Of a stretch of 64,000 nucleotides of DNA, positions 33,660 to 44,009 are shown in pieces. This DNA comes from Agelas oroides. Its lineage: Eukaryota > Porifera > Demospongiae > Agelasida > Agelasidae. How positions within the stretch are numbered: the first letter of the stretch is position 1; the number at the start of each line of letters is the position of its first letter. The stretch lies in NCBI GenBank assembly GCA_949130485.1, contig OX422185.1, forward strand, positions 14,259,011-14,323,010, given 5' to 3'. Below the pieces are notes generated by a model. It saw only the letters and a list, made by a program, of their open reading frames with translations. It ran no database searches and was not told the origin of the DNA. The position numbers were made by a program, and so were the translations under genes.

Positions 33660-34680
33660 ATCCCAATGCACAAGGAGCAACTTGCATCACCCTCCTCAGT
33701 GTTGGCCTCCACAGGTAACAAACATTCCCAAGCAGCAAATATTTCCCCACCCCCGGCTTCCCCCTTCCCACACTAGCATGGTCTACAGGAAAACATGATC
33801 CGACTGACCAATGGATTGGCTAACCGTGTGCATCCCAGTCATCATGGCCATAGCAAGCGGTCGGGCTGGTCGGGTTTTGGCCTGACCACATTTACGCAGA
33901 CCCAACTTGCACATGCACATTTTGAATTATGTAGATCGAAGATAGCAGCTATACAAGCCCTTTCAGTCAATTAACTATTAACTCCTAACCCCCCACACAC
34001 TTTGCCCCAACACGAGTTGTCTGGCTGTACACGCCGCTAAGTTTAAACGTGGAATCTCCATGTGGTCACAGTGAATCAGAATCTAGCCGCTTGCCAAGAA
34101 ACATGGGTAAGAAGCTCTCCTAGCAAAATATTTGCTGTGGGAGCATATCCGCAGACACCTTGCTCACTAAAGTGACCTTACGCACGCAATCTGCAATGTG
34201 CTACCCCGCAGTGTGGACGTGTAGCAACTCTCAAAATTCTTGCCAAGGATTTTACAGGTATTTTTGGAAAAAAATGGCCTCAGAAGCATTTTCCGAGCGG
34301 CTAATTTATAAAATTACTCTGGGGGAGCCAGACCTCCCTAGCTGCTGCGTGCTTACAGTCAGGACTTTGGCCACACAACCTCTAAATAGCTTGCTACGGC
34401 AATGTGTGTGCCAAAAGACATAATTATGTAACTCACAATACTGTAACATAACACATGCTATGGCAAACCAAGCTAGCTATTTGCTCTCCTCAGTATTGGG
34501 CATCCACAGGTACACAACATGTCCAAGCAGGAAATAGTCCCCCCCCCCTTATGGAGTTACCACCACTTTGCCTGGTGTCACCTGTTTGTACCTACTTGAA
34601 GTGAGCCTGAGCATGTCCCAAACTAGCGTTGTCTACAGAAAAATGTGCCAATCAGCCAACCATGTTCATCCCAGTCATGT
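33660..34680 (+). repeat. Direct repeat pair with an inverted dispersed repeat between
   Basis: 33690-33845 recurs at about 34480-34680. Shared segments in order are CTCCTCAGTRTTGG, CATCCACAGGTA, CCAAGCAG, GTCTACAG and CATCCCAGTCAT. The sequence between them (33846-34350) is a reversed, diverged third copy of the repeat at 15801-16890 and 17118-18092. Confidence 0.65.
33846..34350 (-). repeat. Dispersed ~1-kb repeat, copy C (inverted)
   Basis: Reverse-complement matches to copies A and B: GGTCGGGTTTTGGCCTGACC, GAATCAGAATCTAGCCGC, GCCAAGAAACAT and CAGTGTGGACGTGTAGCAA. It is diverged and internally shortened, and ends with the hAT-type module at 34275-34350. Confidence 0.65.
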
Positions 34681-34689
34681 GTGCGCCAT

Positions 34690-35440
34690 ATGTGATGGCT
34701 CTCCTCTTGTGATAGCTGAAAGTCATCAATGTTTGTTGGTTGAGACGCCAGGGGAAACACGAGCATGAAATAACCAGGGGAAAAACTGTTCACGAACTCA
34801 AAGTCGGAAAAACTGTTTGTGGGTTCAAAGTTGCCAGTGGAAAAAGCGTTCACCGACTTGAAGTCACAACTGTGGGACCCCGTGGTTGAAACCCACCCAA
34901 TCACCAGCTGCATGGTTGAATCACACCTGCTGAACCAGTTGCCAGCTGTTCCACAACTAAAAGTGCAGACACCGACAATCAATACTTGCAACTTGCCGCT
35001 AATAAGTCTCTAGCCAGGTTTCTCTCTGATGACGCTTGACCATCATATAGCAGCTACTGCATGTGGATGTCATTATTTACTGTGGGGCAGTATGGTCTAA
35101 GTCAGATGGAGCCCTTACATGAAGGCTCTACCCTATACTAAAAAAAAGTATAGTGCAAACAGTAATCTCCATACCATGAGCACACAACTATGTTGTAGTA
35201 GCATAGAGAGCCCACCTGCAATAGTGCCCACCCCCAACATTTAGCTCAATTTCCTGCAACTCTTGGGCTTAGCCTTGTGTGGTCAGACCAGCAGAGAAGT
35301 GCTATGCATATCTGAGGTAATATAACTTTCCTTCACGAACTCAGGTGTCAATGTTTTCCATGCTTCTAGAGATGCAGTTAGGGCCTGCTTGCTTTGTACA
35401 TATGCAAATTTTCATGTAAACGGCCGTAAGGCCTTCAGAA
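34690..35440. other. Intergenic stretch with a three-part degenerate repeat
   Basis: 34775-34870 has three degenerate GGAAAAACTGTTCACGAACT-like units. A 122-codon minus-strand ORF (34623-34991) spans them and shows no known motif. The rest is unremarkable. Confidence 0.45.
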
Positions 35441-35448
35441 GAAATTTT

Positions 35449-35745
35449 CGTACTTTTATTTTAATATGCACCTGAACCGAAGTAATCTTCATCTCGACTC
35501 CCAACTTCTTTAAAAATGATGGATAGCTGCCTGGTTGCCATGCAGTGAGGCATACTTGCCAATCGCCGCCTGCTGCTTGGGTGTGAACTTGGCATATTTC
35601 CCTCTTGGCTTGCTTTGTGTTGCACTTCTCACAGCCTCGTTGGCATCTTTTATCACCGCAGGGCTACGGATGCACACAGAGGTCCACTGGCATCTGGAAG
35701 GCCGTCCGAAGGCTGGAGATACTGGTACAATGCCATTGCTTTATC
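35449..35745 (-). pseudogene. Helix-turn-helix protein fragment, probably transposon-derived
   Basis: Read on the minus strand, a frame without an ATG gives VIKDANEAVRSATQ, then KPRGKYAKFTPKQQAAIGKY and ASLHGNQAAIHHF. A loss of one T in the T run near 35511 then breaks the frame. The next frame continues smoothly as LKKLGVEMKITSVQVHIK. The pattern of a basic lead-in, an 'AAIGKYA..HGN.AAI.HF' helix pair and 'KKLGV' resembles psq-like or transposase DNA-binding helix-turn-helix domains. That assignment is from memory of the pattern, not from a search. The overlapping plus-strand 151-codon ORF is probably incidental. Confidence 0.45.
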
Positions 35746-36317
35746 ACCGCTTCCACGTGTTAGAATTGCCCGTTCAAGATTTGACGTTTCTAAAATTTTG
35801 CACGTTAAATTTTTTGTATTTTTTTTTTCGTATCGCCAGGTTTCATGCAAAATATATGAAAATTTGCGCCATTCAAAAATTTCCCGCTATACAGTATCAT
35901 GAGATGCTTTACTACTACAAACGTGGGCCACCTATCAAGTGTTTTGCAACGGATGCTTGCTGGCTGAATGCAAACATTGTAGTTTTGTGAAATAGGGCCC
36001 ACGGGCATAGCACCTTACATGTTCACCAAAGAGGTGGGTGGGCTCTCTCACAATAACACTTTTTTGATGTCTATTGTATTCCATAATATGTTCAACACAT
36101 TTACTAATGTAGGACTGTTCTGCCCGCGCGTAATCATACACTTGTTTACCAGAACACTCATTTGGCTGACTTACCAAACACAGGATGGTCTGTATGGAGT
36201 AACTGCCTGAATGGCCTCCATGCTGTAGCAATGTAAACACAAATAGTGTAAGTAGCATAAACATGCAAGTGAGATGACATCATTTTGTAAGCCAGCAAAC
36301 TGCCCAATGTTATCACT

Positions 36318-36633
36318 TAGTCTCGTGCCCCGCCCATGCGTGCCTCCCGGCGAGAAACGGTCTGGTGAACGAAGTCGAATTTCTTGGGCTTATTCCCGGT
36401 AATCACCAATGAGACTGCGAGATCGGTAATTATTACATAACACTTCCCTTACAACAGTAAAATTTGTTAATCCCCATTCGAGTATCTGTACCTTTTTTGA
36501 GCGGGTTGGCCACAAAATGTTTTGATCATTGCTAGGTTACATTGTCGCAAAAGTGTGCGCTAGCCCAAGAAATTCGACTTGGTTCACCAGACCGTTTCTC
36601 CTCGGGAGAGGGTGGGGTCTGGGGACGAGACTA
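36318..36633. mobile_element. 316-bp MULE-family MITE with perfect 9-bp TSD
   Basis: About 75-bp inverted termini begin TAGTCTCGTGCCCCGCCC on the left and TAGTCTCGTCCCCAGACC on the right (read inward). Shared subterminal segments include GAGAAACGGTCTGGTGAAC and GAATTTCTTGGGCT. GTTATCACT is duplicated exactly at 36309-36317 and 36634-36642. It has no coding capacity. Confidence 0.95.
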
Positions 36634-36654
36634 GTTATCACTGTAGGTCTACTA

Positions 36655-37595
36655 GTACACAATGTTTGGCATGCAAACTTCAAACACGGTTTATAGGCGA
36701 AGTTCCTATAGGACAACACAGATAATTATGCTTTCTTCAACTTCCTGTTGCACGTAACAAATAAATGGTAGCCATGCAATAAATAGTGGAAGGTATATGA
36801 AGGTCCATTTGGTTACTAATGGGTGTGACAATAAAGGCGGAAGTAATTTATCTCCTTTTGTGGTAAGATGTCTTGAGCAGTGTTAGCCATAGAGTGTACC
36901 CAGGACGATTAAGGCATGGTATTTAGTTTTCACGTAATTGCAGTGTAAAGCTCACCTGACTAACAGAAGAGGGTGTAACTGTAAAATGCGAGTGGGGTAC
37001 CTTCAGTTGAATTTGTATAGCAAGTTTGGTAGTGAGCAAATGTCCTGTTTCGCCTGTAGCAATATATTCTCGAATGTTAGCATAATTTATATTAGTGGTA
37101 ATTGATAGGCATGCCCACAAATGCAGTTTCCATGGTACCCTGCGTATAGCTTAGGGCTTCACATATACACAAATCAAGGTCTTTTAGATTTCCATACACA
37201 TTATTAAATACCTGTGTATCTAGTGCAAAAATGACGTGTCCCATCCCTTAATTCACCTGAGTACAAGAGTTGGTCCCTAAGTGCTCCGCTTATTACTATA
37301 ATCTCCACTTCACCCTTGTTTCTACAGCAACGGGTGGGTAAACCGACAGAAGCTGTAGATTCTGTTCACATACCACAGGAAGTTGTAAAATATGTTTCCT
37401 GTAAACTACCTTGTATGTACTGTGGCTGACTAGATCGGCAGGCAAACTGCAAACATGATTTTGAGGGCAAGTCCCTCTAGGACACTGCAGCTAACTATGC
37501 TTCATTTGACTTCCTGTTGCATGTAATAACTAACTCCAAGTCCAAAAATATGCAGCAATTGTGATAAATAGCAGAAGCTAAGTGCGGGTGTATTT
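36655..37595 (+). repeat. Local duplication, ~775-bp offset
   Basis: 36660-36845 recurs, diverged, at 37434-37595. Shared segments include GGCAWGCAAACT, CTATAGGACAAC/CTCTAGGACACTG, CTTCCTGTTGCA and the following AAATAG. Between them only sub-70-codon ORFs are present. Confidence 0.6.
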
Positions 37596-38071
37596 GACCG
37601 CTATTGGGGTTAATGGACAAAAAAAATTCACGCATTATGTAATGAAGCGAAGCGAACCCAACCCCGACAAAAGTCAGGAAGTCAACCTTAATTATTGAAG
37701 TGAACAGCTGTATACATGTAGCAACCATCTTCGCATCCCTAACAAAGAACAAGGGGCAGGAAGGCACTGACCAACCATTCACAGTGGCACTCAATAGAAA
37801 GTTGCACGCTCTGTTTTACAATCAGTATATGGTGTGACGTACAGTTTGTGTTCCATTTCCATTTTACTTACACTCTGTAATATTGACAATGTACGAACTG
37901 CCACTGGATATTGAGTAATGCAATTGCTACATTGAGTTTATGTTGTATTTATTATACATGATGTCACAGCCAAGAACAGCAGTAGGACCTGCAAGCAGTA
38001 CTTCATAGCCTAGTCAGGAAGTAGCAAGGATGGGCACTGTCAATCAATTACTGTGTACATTTAGCAAAATC

Positions 38072-38704
38072 TTAAGGTGGCGGGGTACTGTTGTGTGCGT
38101 ACGGCGCGCGCGCGTAGCAATAATTAAGATACCGTAATTCCTAATTGAACGTATATATGCGTATGTGCTATTCACTTTGAACTTTGAACTCAGCCGTTAC
38201 AGTGCAAGTTATCGAACTTTTTTGTAACCAAAAATAAAGTCGTGGAGACTGATTTACATCTAGCGAAGTCAGTGAAACCACGCAAAAATACTGTGCGAAG
38301 GGGGAATCGAAGCAATATCACCTTTGGTTGCAACGTTACGTTCCGTTGTTTCAAGGAAATTTGGTATTTTCTCATTCAAAGCTTTCTATTTTGAGTACCA
38401 TTTACCGTAGTGGTAAAAACGTTTCGAGCCGCCCTAGAGTTTATGAATGCGCATCTCCAACAGCGAGATCAAGTCACTAGCGAACTTCGTACTGTAGATT
38501 TTTGGTTAATAGTTTGCGGGGACACTCATGTGCTTACTGTGGCTACAAAGTGAGCTATTTCCACGTTTTTTTTCTGTACACATTCACTACCCTCCCTGCT
38601 TCATATTCAGCAGGTTTTGTTGTACTGGGATGAATTCTGTACGAGAAATTTTATGTTGATATATTTCATAAACCATGCCCACCGGGACTATCCCGCCACC
38701 TTAA
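38072..38704. mobile_element. 633-bp TTAA-flanked MITE
   Basis: TTAAGGTGGCGGGGTA at the left is inverted relative to TATCCCGCCACCTTAA at the right. TTAA at both edges is the target site of piggyBac and Kolobok elements. A GC alternation (GGCGCGCGCGCG) sits near the left end, as in the element at 23814. The pair may be one family. Confidence 0.7.
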
Positions 38705-38709
38705 TTGCT

Positions 38710-39610
38710 AACAATATGGGTCAGCTGTGTAAACAATAAGCTTGGCTGAAGTGGCAAGATGCATGTATACAAACAGCTTTTGCTACAAAATTGAAGTGAG
38801 GTGTCTATTTTGTCTGCATTTTTAAAGCAGAGTTTTTTTGCATGGTTGCCCTAAAGAGTCAACATCATAGGGACTCAAACTCTAGTGGCAAAAGTTTGAA
38901 CTGTGGAAACTGTAAACAGAACTGAACCTCCTTACCTCCCCTAGAAGTACCTTGTTTGCCAGCAGTTAAAGGTGTCATAGGAGGAAATTGAGTACATTAA
39001 GTTGTTTTTCACACAAATTCTGACCTTTTAATACTGAAGTCATTTATCTGCATTATTTTGGTAACTTTTATAAAAAAGAGTGTAGGTGAAATTCTGATTG
39101 TACATGCCATTTGCTTCAAGATGATACCAATAGAACAAATACAACGTACCATCTTTCAGCCAATCTTCAGCTAAATTGAGAGCTGCTAAAGGACAAAGTT
39201 TAATAAGGTCAAAGTTCAATCCTTTTTATCAAGCCCTTGCATGGAAATAAGTAGCCTTACAGTTGTGTAGATCGTAAGATGAGGATTACAAAGATGTGCA
39301 GATCGTGTGAATTCATCATCTCAGTTTTCAGCCAACTAACTTTAAAGTGTTCCACGCACAATTTCAGTGGAGCCTGGCTTCCTTGTAGCTGCAGGCCTGT
39401 TGGTGCGACATGCACCTACTTTATAGAATTGTACATGTTATTGTGTTGGGTTGACTGCGACCCATAGGGACCTGGACTCAAAAACACCACTGTTTACTGA
39501 GGATGGAAAATACCATATGTGGCAGTCAGGCATGTGAAGCCGAAAATTATTCAGTCATGTATTTTGAATGCATCACTGCATTTGAAGTGCTGTATCACTG
39601 AACTTCTGTA
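38710..39610. other. Intergenic stretch, no recognised gene
   Basis: No ORF above 62 codons. I saw no repeat boundary. Confidence 0.4.
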
Positions 39611-39614
39611 CCGG

Positions 39615-40013
39615 CAGGCCTAGAGCAAGCAAATATGAAGTGGTACGGCCACCAGGCTGCAATTTGCGCGGAAAAATTTTGCAATTTACGGAGTTCATGA
39701 AGCGCTCACATTGCTTTTCATGATCAGCTGACAAGTGGCAGTAGTCTTTCCAAATGATTGGTAGGGAAACTGTAAATTCTGAGGGTGATAGGGCTGATCT
39801 GGAAGGTCAAAAACTTCCTCCAGCTTTATAGGCATGCTCTCCAGACGTCGATTGGACGGCCCCTAGTCTTGATCTTGTGCCCAGACCTACGCGCCCCCAT
39901 CTGGGCACCAGACTAGTGCTGCCCGGAAGTTATGGTGTTAATTTATATTTGCGTATAGCGTAAGAAGTGGTATGGCTCTAGCCATGCTGGCCATACCGGC
40001 TCCTCCAGCCCTG
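39615..40013. mobile_element. hAT-like MITE containing a MULE micro-MITE
   Basis: CAGGCCTAGAGCAAGC at the left is loosely inverted relative to GGCTCCTCCAGCCCTG at the right, with GTGGTACGGCC and GGCCATACC as a subterminal pair. Within it, 39864-39915 is a 52-bp TAGTCTTG...CTGGGCACCAGACTA palindrome of the MULE family type, without a clear target duplication. The right end lies 13 bases before the Gypsy 5' LTR. Confidence 0.45.
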
Positions 40014-40026
40014 ACTGGTGAAATGT

Positions 40027-40192
40027 TGTAACTGCAGTGAATTGAACTTTTGACTTATTCTCATTTTTGTATCACTACGTCATTATATTACATAATCATT
40101 TTTGTTAACCACTAGCTTCTAGAATGTTCTCAACCACATGGTCATTCTTTTTTTTCTGGTCCATTATTCAGTCAGTAGTTAGTACGTCGACA
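40027..40192 (+). repeat. Gypsy 5' LTR
   Basis: TGTAACTGCAGTGAATTGAA to GTACGTCGACA. It shares GACTTATTCTCATTTTTGTA, GTTAACCACTAGCTTCTAGA and CAGTCAGTAGT with the 3' LTR. The two LTRs differ by several substitutions and by indels (for example a 12-base ATCTCCATTATG segment present only in the 3' copy), so insertion is not recent. Confidence 0.85.
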
Positions 40193-40212
40193 TTGGTGAC
40201 CCTGAACAAGCT
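40193..40212 (+). promoter_or_regulatory. Candidate primer-binding site
   Basis: TTGGTGACCCTGAAC directly follows the LTR's terminal CA. Position and TGG start fit a tRNA primer site. Which tRNA was not determined. Confidence 0.5.
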
Positions 40213-40233
40213 AAACTGTACCAAACTCTTGAG

Positions 40234-41141
40234 ATGACTGAATCCGACGCTCCCGCTGCTCACGTCCCAGGTGTTGAACGCCTTGCCCCCGTCCCCACCA
40301 TGGCTGCCGTTAGCATCAAGTACTGCCCTTCTGGCCCGCCGATCCCGAAGTCTGCTTCGCTCAGGTCGAGGCCCAGTTCACCACCAGGGGGGTGACAGCC
40401 CAGAAGACCCGCTTCGACTATGTGATCAGCTCCCTCAGTCCTGAGTTCGCCATGGAAGTCAGGGATCTTCTACTCAAGCCTCCAGCCGAGAGCCCCTATG
40501 ATACGCTCAAGGCCGAGCTCATCAAACGTACTGCAGCCTCCGAACAAAGTAAGCTGCAACATCTCATCAGTGGAGAAGAGCTCGGCGACCGCAAGCCAAC
40601 ACAGCTGCTCCTCCGATGCATGCAGCAACTCCTTGGGGACAAGCTTGGTACATCTGCCGATGCCAACTCCTTCCTTCGTGAACTGTTCCTGCAATGTCTC
40701 CCTCCCAACGTCCGGATGGTTCTCACCTCCACTGATGCCTCCATGGACCTCAACGTCCGGATGGTTCTCGCCTCCACTGATGGCTCCATGGACATCAACA
40801 TCCGGATGGTTCTCGCCTCCACTGATGCCTCCATAGACCTCAACGTCCGGATGGTTCTCGCCTCCACTGATGGCTCCATAGACCTCAACGTCTGGATGGT
40901 TCTCGCCTCCACTGATGGCTCCATAGACCTCAACGTCCGGATGGTTCTCGCCTCCACTGATGGCTCCATGGACCTCAACATCCGGATAGTTCTCGCCTCC
41001 ACTGATGGCTCCATAGACCTCAACGTCCGGATGGTTCTCGCCTCCACTGATGGCTCCATGGACCTCAACGTCCGGATGGTTCTCGCCTCCACTGATGGCT
41101 CCATAGACCTCAACATCCAGATGGTTCTCGCCTCCACCGGT
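40234..41141 (+). pseudogene. gag: Gypsy gag (capsid) with internal minisatellite
   Basis: An ATG at 40234 opens MTESDAPAAHVPGVERL, then the frame shifts near 40320. The new frame reads [17 protein letters not shown] and [20 protein letters not shown], with [12 protein letters not shown] and [19 protein letters not shown], a Ty3/Gypsy capsid signature. From 40707 the protein repeats a 15-residue motif [15 protein letters not shown] about ten times, always in frame. The usual downstream part of gag, including the CCHC knuckle, is missing. The frame then runs into sequence belonging to RT in another frame. Confidence 0.88.
40707..41141 (+). repeat. 45-bp minisatellite within gag, ~9.7 copies
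   Basis: Units start at 40707, 40752, 40797, 40842, 40887, 40932, 40977, 41022, 41067 and 41112. Each runs AACGTCCGGATGGTTCTCGC, CTCCACTGATGGCTCCAT, GGACCTC. Variation is limited (ATG/ATA, GTC/ATC, GGC/GCC), so expansion is recent relative to the rest of the element. The reverse strand is also open for 225-240 codons across it, as expected of a 45-bp periodic sequence. Confidence 0.95.
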
Positions 41142-41152
41142 GAACTGTTCCA

Positions 41153-42082
41153 GATCGCTACCTGGTCCCCCACACCCGTGACTTCTCGTCATTGCAAGGC
41201 GCCACCATCTTCTCCAAACTGGACCTCGTGTGTGCGTACCACCAAATTCCAGTTGCCCCCAAAGATGTCCCCAAGACCACCGTCACAACCCTATTTGGCC
41301 TGTTCGAATTTGCGTGAATGCCTTTCGGCCTCAGGAATGCTGCACAGACATTCCAACAGTTTATGGACCAAGTTCTCCGTGCCACTCCAGAACAACACCT
41401 CCAGGACTTACGGACTGTTTTCGAAAGACTCCACAACCACGGCATTGTCATCAACCCCAAGAAGTGTCTCTTCGGTGTCCGTGAACTTGATTTTCTCTGT
41501 CATCACACTGACCAACATGGTATCATTCCTCTACCTGTGAAAGTTCAAGCCATTCGTGACTTTCCTCAACCCCAGTATCAGCGCCCGTTGCGCCAGTTTA
41601 TTGGACTTGTGAACTTTTATCATCGATTTCTCCCTCACTGTGCCGACCTGATGCAACCCCTCCATGCTCTTCTCACCGCTTCCAAGCCAAAATCTCAGAC
41701 ACTCGCCTGGAATGATGCCGCCTTGGCCGCCTTCAAGGCCACAAAGGAAGCCCTAGTCAATGCCTCAACCTCTCATACCCCAAAGCTGATGACCCCATGT
41801 CTCATGACTGATACATCTAACACTGCTGTAGAGCAGTATGTCAACGGTATCTGGCGTCCCATCTCTTTTTTCTCCAGGAAGATGACGCCCACTGAGACCC
41901 GCTACAGCACCTTCGACAGGGAATTGCTGGCTGTGTATCTTGCGATCAAACACTTCCGCCATTTCCTTGAAGGCAGACACTTTCATGTCCTCACTGATCA
42001 CAAGCCACTCACATTTGCACTAAACACCCACTCCAATCGTGACTCTCCTCGTCAAGCTCGTCAGCTGGACTACATATCTTAA
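41153..42082 (+). pseudogene. pol: Gypsy reverse transcriptase and RNase H
   Basis: The frame reads [19 protein letters not shown], then motif A as [20 protein letters not shown] stands at 41315-41317 just before [17 protein letters not shown] (motif B region). FMDQVLRA joins straight to TPEQHLQDL, so the segment that should hold YxDD is deleted. The thumb/connection segment FIGLVNFYHRFLPHCADL follows. RNase H residues are visible in LMTDTS, STFDRELLAVYLAIKHF and VLTDHKPLTFAL. TAA at 42080-42082 ends the frame, and the same frame reads on as FTSTIRHVHRVDNEVADALS. Confidence 0.9.
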
Positions 42083-43385
42083 TTCACCTCCACCATCCGT
42101 CACGTTCACAGAGTGGACAATGAAGTTGCTGATGCACTTTCCCGTATTGAGACTAACGCGCTACTCTCTGGCCAACCACCCACTGTGGACTTTGCTGCTA
42201 TGGCTAAGACACAGGCCACTGACCCACAGCTCTCCAGTCCTCCCCATCTTCTACACTGGTCGTGGAAGCTATCCCACTGGCTAACTCTGGCACCCCACTT
42301 TACTGTGATATGTCCACAGGAACACAACGCCCCCTCGTCCCACTGGCATGGTGACGTACTGTGTTTGACTCCCTTCATGATCTGTCTAATCCAGGAATCC
42401 GAGCAACCCAGAAGCTCATTATGGCCCGGTTTGTATGGCCTGGTATGAACGCAGATGTCCACCGCTGGACTCGTTCCTGTGTACAGTGCCAATGTGCCAA
42501 GATTCGGTGACACTCTACCGCCCCACTCTCTTCCCAACCCCGAATGCTCGTTTTGATGTCATCCACATTAACTTCGTTGGACCATTTCCACCATCACGAG
42601 GATTCACACAGATCCTGTGTTGACCATTTCACTAGGTGGCCAGAAGCCATCCCTCTCACTTGCATCACTGCAGAAGCTGTGGCTCAAGCCTTCCTCAGTG
42701 GCTGGATCTCTCGCTTTGGTGTCCCTTCCCACTATTGTCACTCTGATGACACTCCTCAGATCCAAGCGAGCTCGCACAACCGCCTACCACCCCCAAACCA
42801 ATCAACGTTTCCACCACCAACTCAAGGCTACTCTGAAAGCACAACCCCAACCAGACTCATGGATGGATGTCCTACCATTTGTTCTCCTCGGAATCCGCAC
42901 CACTCTCCAGGAGGACATATCAGCAACGGCTGCAGAGATGGTGTACAGCACAACTCTCCGTCTCCCTGGAGAATTCTTCACCCCCTCTCAAACATCTTCT
43001 CTGCCTGACCCATCCAACTATGTATCCAACCTCAGAACTCACATGCAGATTATCCGACCTCTTCCACCCCGTCCCACCCAGCAGAACAGCAACATCATTG
43101 ATCTGCTACCCATGTTTTCATCCGGCATGATGCTGTCCGTAAACCTCTTCAACCACCATATGATGGACTATACCGCGTCATTAAAAGGACTGATAAACAC
43201 TTTACAATCGACATCAACGGTCGTAACAATATTGTCTCCATCGATCGCCTCAAACCTGCTCATCTCGATACCAACAACTTCCACCCCACCTCACAAACTG
43301 CGCCCCCAACCACTCAACCATGTCAAACCACTCACTTTGATCGTGTCCACTTCCCTCAGTATCTCTCCCAACACGTGTCGTAAGA
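42083..43385 (+). pseudogene. pol: Gypsy integrase, multiply broken
   Basis: After an RNase H tail (NEVADALSRIE), frameshifts scatter the integrase over all three frames. Recognisable pieces are NPGIRATQKLI and CVQCQCAK (zinc-binding region), [32 protein letters not shown] and [13 protein letters not shown]. Next come [20 protein letters not shown], then [15 protein letters not shown] and [18 protein letters not shown]. The C-terminal piece RKPLQPPYDGLYRVIK runs on to NNIVSIDRLKPAHLD. The first catalytic Asp position reads Asn (HINFVG). The stretch holding the second Asp is missing. The usual Glu after HPQTN is absent. Confidence 0.85.
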
Positions 43386-43387
43386 CA

Positions 43388-43403
43388 CTAGGGGGGGGAG
43401 TGG
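43388..43403 (+). promoter_or_regulatory. Polypurine tract
   Basis: AGGGGGGGGAGTGG lies immediately upstream of the 3' LTR, the expected plus-strand primer position. Confidence 0.75.
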
Positions 43404-43570
43404 TGTAGTGAACTGAACTTTTGACTTATTCTCATTTTTGTATCATTACATCTCCATTATGTCATTATATTACATCATCATTTTTGTTAACCACTAGCTT
43501 CTAGATCATTCTCAACCACATAGTCATTCTTTTTCTGGTCCATTGTTCAGTCAGTAGTAGTATGTCTACA
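43404..43570 (+). repeat. Gypsy 3' LTR
   Basis: Begins TGTAGTGAACTGAACTTTTG and ends TATGTCTACA. See the 5' LTR for shared segments. Confidence 0.85.
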
Positions 43571-43665
43571 CAACCATATGGTACCTAGGCACTAATTATA
43601 TAAGCGTGTTGCAGGTTTCTCACCCTCTTGTAGAGCTTTATTCGACTTCCACGATGCTAAAGCTT

Positions 43666-44001
43666 TTATGATGGTTGACCTTGCATGACATCAAAAGCTT
43701 CTACATTTGAGGTTACTTCCAATAAGGTTAGTGCATGATCAGTTATATCTATGTTGGACCAATCCCATTTCATAAGTTGTTTAACAGATTGCCTGACTTT
43801 TTTCTGCACGAGAAATAAGTTCCAATACAGCCTTAACATTTCTTGGAAGTCAACATTCAAAGTTGAAAGCCGTTTGCACCTGTGTATACACATAAATATA
43901 CACATGATACATGGATAGGATGTATGCTTAGCCTGTGAAAGTTGTTCTGTGTCTCCAATTACTATAACAGCCCCAATGTTAGCTGTTTGAATGGCCAACA
44001 A
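43666..44001 (-). CDS. Unrecognised ORF, possible exon
   Basis: A 111-codon minus-strand frame. A pyrimidine-poor but acceptable acceptor (GTGTATACACAG) sits at its middle, after which it reads CKRLSTLNVDFQEMLRLY, FLVQKKVRQSVKQLMKWDW and LLEVTSNVEAFDVMQG. The second half has the composition of a helical protein segment. I do not recognise a family. It may be chance, a decayed gene or a real exon. Confidence 0.2.
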   Translation of the reverse strand: MLAIQTANIGAVIVIGDTEQLSQAKHTSYPCIMCIFMCIHRCKRLSTLNVDFQEMLRLYWNLFLVQKKVRQSVKQLMKWDWSNIDITDHALTLLEVTSNVEAFDVMQGQPS

Positions 44002-44009
44002 TCAGCTTC

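Larger units (their letters stand above)
40027..43570 (+). mobile_element. Ty3/Gypsy LTR retrotransposon, defective
   Basis: Two LTRs of about 166 bp flank gag and pol remnants in the order gag, RT, RNase H, integrase, which is the Ty3/Gypsy order. Gag is frameshifted. The zinc knuckle, the protease and the first part of RT are missing. RT lacks the YxDD box, and integrase has lost its catalytic residues. The flanking 5-bp sequences do not match, so the target duplication is lost or the boundaries are slightly off. Mobilisation would require outside proteins. Confidence 0.93.

Noticed and set aside
35535..35990. 151-codon plus-strand ORF with hydrophobic N terminus
   Set aside because: It overlaps the minus-strand helix-turn-helix remnant, which reads as a protein family. 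The plus ORF crosses repeat-like T runs and has no recognisable domain.
40470..41192. 225- and 240-codon minus-strand ORFs over the gag minisatellite
   Set aside because: A 45-bp repeat keeps every stop-free frame open. The plus strand has gag homology, so these are shadows.
40014..43580. Target-site duplication for the Gypsy element
   Set aside because: Bases outside the two LTRs do not match in any 4-6-bp register I tried.
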